DNA of 40,168 bases from VAZQ01 sp040510075. Its GTDB lineage: Bacteria; Pseudomonadota; Alphaproteobacteria; Rhizobiales; Xanthobacteraceae. The stretch spans positions 1 to 40,168 of the forward strand of contig JBEVJT010000246.1 in assembly GCA_040510075.1 (NCBI GenBank). The letters run 5' to 3'. Position numbers and translations under genes: made by a program. A model generated the notes under the pieces. That model saw only the letters and a list, made by a program, of their open reading frames with translations. It had not been told where the DNA came from and searched no databases. Positions 32,054 through 38,516 of the stretch are shown piece by piece (position 1 is the stretch's first letter; every line of letters begins with the position of its first letter).

Positions 32054-32518
32054 ATGGTGGACCCAGTCCGATTTTTTGCAAGTCCGCAGGGCCGCATTAC
32101 GCGTGCCATGTTTTGGCTGGGCTGGCTCATCCTTTTTGCCGTGGAGCTTGCCGCCCGGTTTACGCTGGGCTTGCCGCTGCTCACCGGGCCGGCCGATCCG
32201 GTATCGCTTCGGCTCTTGAATTTCGTGGTGGATGCGGCTCTGCTTTATCCCGGTGCGGTGCTCATGGTGAAACGCCTGCACGACCGCAATCTTTCAGGAC
32301 AGCTGATCGGTTGGTTCGTGGTTCCGTATTCGGTGTTGATGATCACAAACCTCCTCGGCATGAGCGGTGACCCCGAGCACATGGGCATCGTGGAAACTCT
32401 CCTGGTTCTCGCTACCGGCATTGCGGCGATCGCGTTTCTCGTCGATCTTGGGTTTCGCCGCGGTACCGCGGGGGCCAATCGCTACGGCCCGGAGCCGCGC
32501 AAGGATAACAAAGAATAA
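32054..32518 (+). CDS. DUF805 membrane protein
   Basis: 154 residues. The family pattern is clear: FFASPQGRITRAMFWLGWLI at the start, a second and third membrane segment, VKRLHDRNLSGQLIGWFVVP in the middle, a fourth segment, and GTAGANRYGPEP at the end. Members are small inner-membrane proteins of unknown function. AGGACAAG lies just before ATG 32054. It follows the 37-residue peptide by 6 nt and precedes the solute-binding protein by 42 nt. Confidence 0.92.
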   Translation: MVDPVRFFASPQGRITRAMFWLGWLILFAVELAARFTLGLPLLTGPADPVSLRLLNFVVDAALLYPGAVLMVKRLHDRNLSGQLIGWFVVPYSVLMITNLLGMSGDPEHMGIVETLLVLATGIAAIAFLVDLGFRRGTAGANRYGPEPRKDNKE

Positions 32519-32560
32519 CGACCGACGGGGCGCGCGACCCCGCATCATCGGAGGAACGCC

Positions 32561-33559
32561 ATGCACAGGTTCAGCCCATTCCCTCTCATCGCGATGCTCC
32601 TGGCATTCGCAACCCTGGCGCGGGCGGAAGTGGCGGAGATCACGGTCGCGCAGCAATATGGCGTCAGTTTCCTGCCGCTGATGGTGATGGAGCGCGAGGG
32701 GCTCATCGAGAAGCAGGCGCAAGCGGCAGGGGTTCCTGCGCTGAAGGCCAACTGGGTGAAGGTCGCGGGTCCGAGCGTCATGAACGATGGCCTTCTTTCC
32801 GGGACGATTCATTTCGCCGCCCAGGGCGCACCCTCGCTCATTACGCTGTGGGACCGCACGCATGGCAACATGAGGGGCGTTGCGGCGATGACGACCTACC
32901 CGCTTTATCTCATCAGCCGCAATCCGAAGGTCAAAACGATCAAGGATTTCGGTCCGGAGGACAAGGTCGCGGTGCCGTCGGTGAAGATTTCGACCCAGGC
33001 CATCATGTTGCAGATGGCCGCGGCGGCTGCCTTTGGCGAGAAGGAATATGCGAAGCTCGATTCTCTCACGATCTCGCTGTCGCACCCTGATGCCGTGCTG
33101 GCGCTGACCAACACTACCGCGGGCGTAAACGCACATTTCACCTCCTCGCCTTTCTACGAGGAGGAGATCAAGGTGCCCGGCGTCCACCTCGTCACTACCA
33201 ATTATGAAATTCTCGGCGGTCCGGCCACCGCCGTTCTCCTCACCGCCACGGCGCGGTTCCGCGATGCCAATCCCAAGGCGTATCAGGCGCTCTTCGCGGG
33301 GCTTTCCGAGGCGATCGAGCGCATCAACAAAGACAAACGCGCGGCGGCGCAGCTCTATCTGGAAGTGGCCAGAGACACCAGGAACAAAGTCGAAGACATC
33401 GTGCGGATCATCAGCGATCCGGATTACGCCTATACGCTGCAACCGCAGAAGGTTTTAAAGACCGCGCAGTTCATGGCCAAGGTCGGCTCCATCAAGCAGT
33501 CGCCAGGCATGGTCACCGATCTGTTCTTCCCCGAAATCGCGCACCTGCATGGGGACTGA
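32561..33559 (+). CDS. NitT/TauT-type ABC transporter solute-binding protein
   Basis: 332 residues. Signal peptide MHRFSPFPLIAMLLAFATLA, cleaved near ARA-E (residue 22). The NMT1/SsuA-like body has ITVAQQYGVSFLPLMVMEREGLIE, GLLSGTIHFAAQGAPSLITLWDR and IKDFGPEDKVAVPSVKISTQAIMLQMAAA-like sequence. No permease or ATPase subunit is in the window. GGAGG lies about 7 nt before ATG 32561. Its stop overlaps the AtuA start by 11 nt, which ties it to the following catabolic genes and suggests it binds their substrate or a precursor. Confidence 0.9.
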   Translation: MHRFSPFPLIAMLLAFATLARAEVAEITVAQQYGVSFLPLMVMEREGLIEKQAQAAGVPALKANWVKVAGPSVMNDGLLSGTIHFAAQGAPSLITLWDRTHGNMRGVAAMTTYPLYLISRNPKVKTIKDFGPEDKVAVPSVKISTQAIMLQMAAAAAFGEKEYAKLDSLTISLSHPDAVLALTNTTAGVNAHFTSSPFYEEEIKVPGVHLVTTNYEILGGPATAVLLTATARFRDANPKAYQALFAGLSEAIERINKDKRAAAQLYLEVARDTRNKVEDIVRIISDPDYAYTLQPQKVLKTAQFMAKVGSIKQSPGMVTDLFFPEIAHLHGD

Positions 33560-34892
33560 CGCCGCGTTTCGCATCGGCACCGGCGCCGGATTTTCCGCCG
33601 ACCGGCTGGATCCGGCCATCGACCTTGCCCAATGCGGCGAGCTCGACGTCATGATCATCGAATGTCTGGGCGAACGCACGCTCGCCTTTGCCCACCGTGA
33701 CCGCAAGCTCGATCCGACGAAAGGCTACAACGCGTTGCTTGAGCGACGCATGCGCGCGCTGCTGCCGGTTTGCCGCGAGAAGGGCACCGTGATCATCACT
33801 AATATGGGTGCGGCCAACCCGCGTGCCGCCGCCGAGCGGACCGTGGCGATTGCGCGCGAGCTTGGATTGGCTGGCATGAAGATCGCCTGCGTCGAGGGCG
33901 ACGAGGTGACTGATCTGCTCGAACCGGATACGCCGCTGATGGACGAGCCGGGCATCTTGGGCGACATCAGTCTGCCCACCGTGGGGGCAAACGCTTATTT
34001 GGGGGCGGACGCCATCCTGCCGTCGCTCCACGCGGGCGCAGACGTAGTGATTGGCGGCAGGATCGCCGATCCTTCGCTTGCCGTTGCACCGCTTGCTTAT
34101 CGTTTTGGCTGGCCGCCGGATGACTGGAAACGGCTTGGCGCCGGCACCCTCGTGGGCCATCTCCTCGAATGCGGCATGCAGGTCACAGGCGGCTATTTCG
34201 CCGATCCCGGCCACAAGGATGTTCCCGACCTTGCCTATTGCGGGTTCCCCATTGCTGAAGTGCAGCAAGACGGCTGTGCCATCATTACCAAACTTGCGAA
34301 AGCGGGCGGCTGCGTCACGCCAGCTACTGTCAAAGAGCAGCTCCTCTATGAGGTGCACGATCCGCACTCCTACCTTACGCCTGACGTGACGGCAGACTTC
34401 TCTGATGTGGCGGTAGAACCCGTCGGGCCGGATCGCGTGCAGGTTTCGAACGCATTCGGACGTAAGCGTCCCGAGCGTCTCAAGGTCACGGTCGGGTTCG
34501 AGGGGGGCTTTCTGGGCGAGGCGGGACTGAGCTATGCGGGCGCGAATGCGCAAGGACGCGCGCGCCTTGCTGCCGATATCCTCGAAGAGCGCATGCGCAA
34601 CGTACATTGCGTCCAGGGCCCGATCCGCATCGATCTCGTTGGCGTCAACTCGTTGTTTGCCAGCGCAGGCGAGAAGCCGAGCGACACCGAAGACGTGCGG
34701 CTGCGCGTTGCGATCCGCTCGCCCAACCGTGAGGACGCGGAGCTCATGTTGTGGGAAGTAGAATCGCTCCTGTGCTGCGGTCCCGCCGGCGGCGGTGGCT
34801 TCCGCGGCACGATTGTTCCGAGCGTGGTCACGCGCTCGGTGCTCATCGAGCGGGAGCGCGTCCGCCCCACAGCGACAATGCTCGTCGCATGA
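33549..34892 (+). CDS. AtuA family protein (DUF1446)
   Basis: 447 residues. Family blocks: FRIGTGAGFSADRLDPA at 7-23, DVMIIECLGERTLAFA, VIITNMGAANPRAAAE, DAILPSLHAGADVVIGGRIADPSLAVAPL, and GHLLECGMQVTGGYFADPGHKDV. AtuA is required for acyclic terpene (citronellol/geraniol) use in Pseudomonas, but its reaction is not established. Here the C-terminal AtuA-like ferredoxin-fold domain, often fused, is a separate gene starting at 34889. The start ATG 33549 overlaps the binding protein by 11 nt. No acyl-CoA carboxylase genes (AtuC/F) are in the window, so the substrate may not be a terpene. Confidence 0.9.
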   Translation: MGTDAAFRIGTGAGFSADRLDPAIDLAQCGELDVMIIECLGERTLAFAHRDRKLDPTKGYNALLERRMRALLPVCREKGTVIITNMGAANPRAAAERTVAIARELGLAGMKIACVEGDEVTDLLEPDTPLMDEPGILGDISLPTVGANAYLGADAILPSLHAGADVVIGGRIADPSLAVAPLAYRFGWPPDDWKRLGAGTLVGHLLECGMQVTGGYFADPGHKDVPDLAYCGFPIAEVQQDGCAIITKLAKAGGCVTPATVKEQLLYEVHDPHSYLTPDVTADFSDVAVEPVGPDRVQVSNAFGRKRPERLKVTVGFEGGFLGEAGLSYAGANAQGRARLAADILEERMRNVHCVQGPIRIDLVGVNSLFASAGEKPSDTEDVRLRVAIRSPNREDAELMLWEVESLLCCGPAGGGGFRGTIVPSVVTRSVLIERERVRPTATMLVA

Positions 34893-35212
34893 GCGGCGCG
34901 CGGCGACTGGTGCGTGACATTGCCCACGCGCGCGCGGGCGACAAGGGAAACACGTCGAACGTGTGCGTGTGGGCATACAATGCAGCGGATTATCCGCTGC
35001 TCAAGGAAATCCTCACGGCAGACCGCATCAGGAGAGCCTATCCGGATCTCATTCGCGGCTCCGTCGAGCGTTATGAGATCGAGCATCTCCACGGGCTCAA
35101 CTTCGTCATGCGGGAAGCGGTCGAAGGGGGGGTGAATGCATCGCTCAATCTGGACTCGCATGGCAAATCGTGGAGCTATTTGATCCTCGCGCTGCCGATC
35201 GAGCTGGAATAA
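34889..35212 (+). CDS. AtuA-like C-terminal domain as a separate small protein
   Basis: 107 residues: LVRDIAHARAGDKGNTSNVC, then VWAYNAADYPLLKEILTADR, and later LHGLNFVMREAVEGGVNASL before LDSHGKSWSYLILALPIEL. This is the small ARAGDKGN-type domain usually found at the C-terminus of DUF1446 proteins or in a partner subunit. The start overlaps the AtuA stop by 4 nt (ATGA), so the two are probably made in equal amounts and form a complex. The hydrolase gene begins 13 nt later. Confidence 0.88.
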   Translation: MSGARRLVRDIAHARAGDKGNTSNVCVWAYNAADYPLLKEILTADRIRRAYPDLIRGSVERYEIEHLHGLNFVMREAVEGGVNASLNLDSHGKSWSYLILALPIELE

Positions 35213-35225
35213 TCGAGGAGCACTC

Positions 35226-36122
35226 TTGGCCCAATTGGAGCACGTCCGCACGCCGGTGCTGGACATCGCGTATGAGCACGACGGCCCCGCTGGCGCACTC
35301 CCGATCATTTTGCTGCACGGCTACCCTTATGACGTGCGCGCGTTCGATAATGTCGTAGCAATCCTTGCCGCCGCAGGATTGCGCACCATAGTTCCTTATC
35401 TGCGCGGCTATGGTCCGACGCGATTTTTGTCGGCCGATACGCCTCGTTCGGGCGAGCAAGCCTCAATCGGCCAGGATTTGTTCGATCTGATCGGTGCCAA
35501 GCAGATCGAGCAAGCGGTGGTGGCCGGTTTCGATTGGGGGGCGCGTGCCGCTTGCATTGTCGCCGCGGTCTGGCCCGAACGGATTCGCGGACTCGTGACC
35601 TGCGCCGGCTATCAGATCCAGGACATTGCGCGGGCCAAGGCACCGGCTGATCCGGAGCAGGAGCGGCGCTTCTGGTATCAGTACTATTTTCATACCGAAC
35701 GCGGTCGCAACGGTCTCGCCCAGCGCCGTTATGATCTCGGTCGCTTGCTTTGGAAACTGTGGTCACCGACGTGGGAATTTGATGAGGAAACCTACCGGCG
35801 GACGGCCGCGGCGTTCGAGAATGATGATTTCGTGGAGGTCGTCATCCATTCGTATCGGCATCGGATGGGCAACGCGCCGGGCGATCCCCGCTATTCTACA
35901 TTGCAAGGGCGGTTGGCGGCGCTGCCGAACATCGGCGTTCCCACCATCGTGTTGCACGGCGCGGTCGATGACGTAAACCCGGTGCAGGGCTCAGAAACGC
36001 ACGCACGTCATTTCAGCGGCCATTATGAGCGCCGCGTGCTGGGAAATGTGGGGCACAATCCACCCCAAGAGGCCCCGCGCATTTTTGCGCAAGCTGTGCT
36101 TGATCTATGCAAGCAGGCATGA
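35226..36122 (+). CDS. Epoxide hydrolase-like alpha/beta hydrolase, TTG start
   Basis: 298 residues. LLHGYPYDVRAFD at 29-41 carries the HGxP oxyanion motif, and VVAGFDWGARAACIVA at 98-113 has Asp (D103) at the nucleophile position, as in epoxide hydrolases and haloalkane dehalogenases. The acid is probably in LHGAVDDVNP and the His in GNVGHNPPQEAP. It likely opens an epoxide or removes a halogen by water; the substrate is unknown. The start is TTG 35226, with GAGGAG 5 nt upstream. Its stop overlaps the AlkA start by 4 nt. Fits the same operon as AtuA. Confidence 0.85.
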   Translation: MAQLEHVRTPVLDIAYEHDGPAGALPIILLHGYPYDVRAFDNVVAILAAAGLRTIVPYLRGYGPTRFLSADTPRSGEQASIGQDLFDLIGAKQIEQAVVAGFDWGARAACIVAAVWPERIRGLVTCAGYQIQDIARAKAPADPEQERRFWYQYYFHTERGRNGLAQRRYDLGRLLWKLWSPTWEFDEETYRRTAAAFENDDFVEVVIHSYRHRMGNAPGDPRYSTLQGRLAALPNIGVPTIVLHGAVDDVNPVQGSETHARHFSGHYERRVLGNVGHNPPQEAPRIFAQAVLDLCKQA

Positions 36123-36790
36123 CGGGGCGGTTTCTCAATGACGAGCGTGATCTCGACGTCGCCCTCGCGAGCCTGATGCAAGCCGATGCGCGACTGCGGC
36201 AGCTGATAGAGGTTGCCGGGCGGCCGGCGCTGCGTCGTCGTCCGGCAGGCTTTCCCGGCTTGTGCGCGATCATCTGCTCGCAGCAGCTCTCGACCGCGAG
36301 TGCGGCAGCGATTTGGGGACGCCTCGCGGCTGCCTTTGATCCGCTCGATCCCGGCGCGGTGGGGCGTGCGCGAGCCGATAAGCTCGCGCGCATCGGATTG
36401 TCGCGGCCGAAGATCAAGACGCTCAAAGCGATCAGCAGAGCCGTCAAAAAAGGCGAGATCGACATTGATCGGCTCGTGCATATGGATGCCGATACGGCGC
36501 ACGCGGCGCTCATCGCGTTGCACGGCATCGGCCCGTGGACCGCTGACATTTATCTGTTGTTCTGTCTTGGCCATGCAGACGCCTGGCCTGCGGGCGATCT
36601 CGCTCTGCAAGAGGCGGCGCGCCTCGCCTTCGGCTTGAAACAGCGGCCGGCGCAAATGGAAATGATAAAGCTGGCCGAGCGGTGGCGGCCGTGGCGCGGG
36701 GTCGCGGCGCACGTTTTGTGGAACTACTATCGGGCGGTCAAGAAACGCGATGCGATTCCCCTTCAGCCGCCCGGAACGAAGAATGGCTAG
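36119..36790 (+). CDS. DNA-3-methyladenine glycosylase II (AlkA-type, HhH-GPD)
   Basis: 223 residues. Removes alkylated bases from DNA in base excision repair. The helix-hairpin-helix is LHGIGPWTADIYLLF at 134-148, followed by WPAGDLALQEA with catalytic D160. IICSQQLSTASAAAIWGRL at 51-69 is the conserved N-terminal helix pair. The AlkA N-terminal beta domain is absent, as in the short single-domain class. ATG 36119 overlaps the hydrolase stop (ATGA); the next gene overlaps by 8 nt. An ATG at 36107 is in frame but lies further inside the preceding gene. Confidence 0.93.
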   Translation: MTGRFLNDERDLDVALASLMQADARLRQLIEVAGRPALRRRPAGFPGLCAIICSQQLSTASAAAIWGRLAAAFDPLDPGAVGRARADKLARIGLSRPKIKTLKAISRAVKKGEIDIDRLVHMDADTAHAALIALHGIGPWTADIYLLFCLGHADAWPAGDLALQEAARLAFGLKQRPAQMEMIKLAERWRPWRGVAAHVLWNYYRAVKKRDAIPLQPPGTKNG

Positions 36791-37457
36791 TGAGCTCGAT
36801 GGACCGCGGCTTGAGCCGCGCTCGGGTCCGGCGCGCGCATTGGTGGTGTTCCTGCACGGCTATGGCGCCGACGGTAACGATCTGATCGAACTCGGCCGTA
36901 CTTGGCAGGACCTGCTCCCGAACGTGGCATTCGTATCTCCGCACGCCCCGCAGGCATGCGGCGGAGCCCCTATGGGGCGGCAATGGTTCGCGCTCACATT
37001 CCGCGATCCCAACGAACGCTGGGTCGGCTGCAACGAGGCTGCACCCCTGTTCGATCGCTTCCTCGAGGCCGAGCTCACCCGACGAAACCTGCCCGCCTCG
37101 GCCCTTGCACTCGTTGGATTCAGCCAAGGCACGATGATGGCTCTGCATGTGGGCCTGCGGCGCACCACCGCTCCGTTTGCGATCGTCGGCTATTCGGGAC
37201 TGCTCGTCGTGCCGCCTGATGCAAATCGGGACAAATTCGCCGCCGAGATAAAGTCGCGTCCACCGGTTCTGCTCGTTCATGGCGAGCAGGACGATCTCAT
37301 TCCAGCTCAGGCACTATTTCAGGCCGCAAGCGGGCTCGCTTCTCTCGAGATTCCCGTTGAATGGCATCTCTCACCTGGTGTCGGGCACGGCATCGATCAG
37401 GAAGGACTCCGACACGGCAGCGAATTTCTCGCCCGACGTCTGGCAGCGAGGCGTTAA
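36783..37457 (+). CDS. Phospholipase/carboxylesterase-family serine hydrolase
   Basis: 224 residues. VVFLHGYGADGNDLIELGRTW at 21-41 supplies the oxyanion loop, ALVGFSQGTMMALHV the nucleophile S114, LLVHGEQDDLIP the acid D170, and SPGVGHGID the His H202. This is the small carboxylesterase family (YpfH/EstB type), acting on short esters in the cytoplasm. Start ATG 36783 overlaps the AlkA stop by 8 nt. It is the last gene of the overlapping run that begins with the binding protein at 32561. Confidence 0.92.
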   Translation: MASELDGPRLEPRSGPARALVVFLHGYGADGNDLIELGRTWQDLLPNVAFVSPHAPQACGGAPMGRQWFALTFRDPNERWVGCNEAAPLFDRFLEAELTRRNLPASALALVGFSQGTMMALHVGLRRTTAPFAIVGYSGLLVVPPDANRDKFAAEIKSRPPVLLVHGEQDDLIPAQALFQAASGLASLEIPVEWHLSPGVGHGIDQEGLRHGSEFLARRLAARR

Positions 37458-37564
37458 GCAAGGCGGTTCCATTGCACCCCATAAGCCCCGGAGCAGGCTT
37501 CACAATCTAGCCTTGCTGCCCTATAGACGAACTGCTGCATTGCAAGAGAAAGGAACGTGCGGCC

Positions 37565-38122
37565 GTGAACGTCCACGTGTCGCTGAGCGGCTTCCCGGCA
37601 CTCGTTCTCAACGCCGATTTCCGGCCGCTCAGTTATTACCCGCTCTCGCTGTGGTCATGGCAGGACGCCATCAAGGCCGTGTTCCTCGAGCGCGTAAACA
37701 TCGTGGCGGAATACGAGCGCGCGGTCCGCAGCCCAAGCCTGGAGATGAAGCTGCCGAGCGTCGTGTCGCTCAAGACTTTCGTGAAGCCCGCGACCCAACC
37801 CGCCTTCACCCGCTTCAACGTATTCCTGCGCGATAAATTTTCCTGCCAGTATTGCGGCTCGCGCGATGATCTCACATTCGATCACTTGCTGCCGCGTTCG
37901 CGCGGCGGCCGAACCACGTGGGTTAACGTCATTGCGGCGTGCTCGGGTTGCAATCTCAAGAAGGGCAACATGACATCCCAGGAGGCGCGGATGTGGCCCG
38001 CGCAGATGCCGTTCCAACCCACAGTGCACCATTTGCATCATAACGGACGGCTATTTCCGCCCAACTACCTGCACGAAAGCTGGCTCGATTATCTCTATTG
38101 GGATACGGAACTCGATCCTTGA
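37565..38122 (+). CDS. HNH endonuclease, GTG start
   Basis: 185 residues. The N-terminal part PALVLNADFRPLSYYPLSLW and WQDAIKAVFLERVNIV is the family-typical lead. The HNH core has zinc knuckles CQYC at 94-97 and CSGC at 126-129, LTFDHLLPRSRGG at 103-115 with D106-H107, and N121 and N130. The C-terminal FQPTVHHLHHN and PNYLHESWLDYLYWD are conserved in this widespread alphaproteobacterial protein. Nuclease activity is expected; its physiological role is not known. GTG 37565 has AAAGGAA about 9 nt upstream. It is separated by 107 nt from the operon before it. Confidence 0.92.
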   Translation: MNVHVSLSGFPALVLNADFRPLSYYPLSLWSWQDAIKAVFLERVNIVAEYERAVRSPSLEMKLPSVVSLKTFVKPATQPAFTRFNVFLRDKFSCQYCGSRDDLTFDHLLPRSRGGRTTWVNVIAACSGCNLKKGNMTSQEARMWPAQMPFQPTVHHLHHNGRLFPPNYLHESWLDYLYWDTELDP

Positions 38123-38516
38123 TGCCGGTTGGGTCGGCCTTGCCGGCCGTAAGAGTGGGGCGAAGAAACACTTCAGATTCAGTGGCTTAGCTCAAATGAG
38201 GGTGGTGGCCCTCGGCGCGCGGTGGGTGATGGGGGCAAAGAAATTTTCATAAGCCCGGAACCAACGGCGCCATTCCGGCGTTTGCGGCGTTGGGTGGTGG
38301 TTTGGGCTTGCGCAGGGGTTGGGTTGACCAGACCGGGCGAGAACTTTCCTTTCAATTTTTCCGTGAGTGGGCGAGCCCCGCTTGCCGGCGTGCCGATCAC
38401 GCCAGCACGGCTGAACCGTCTTTACCTTGCATTTGCGTCTGATCCGCGTTGGACGGCAGTTCCTCGCCTAGACCGGGCGATCAGGACAGAGCCTTCCTTT
38501 TATTCAGGAGAATACG
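38123..38516. promoter_or_regulatory. Gene-free 394-bp upstream region of the HAMP sensor, with 11-bp direct repeats
   Basis: No convincing ORF on either strand. AGACCGGGCGA occurs at 38330-38340 and again at 38470-38480, each followed by a pyrimidine run (CTTTCCTTT, CCTTCCTTTT). CGGCC-TTGCC-GGCCG at 38135-38149 is a weak hairpin after the HNH gene. The ribosome site CAGGAG at 38505-38510 is 6 nt before ATG 38517. The spaced repeats could be an operator; I cannot assign a promoter. Confidence 0.35.

Noticed and set aside
33513..34976. 487-codon open frame on the minus strand
   Set aside because: Antisense to the AtuA gene, which matches DUF1446 throughout; composition is that of a shadow frame.
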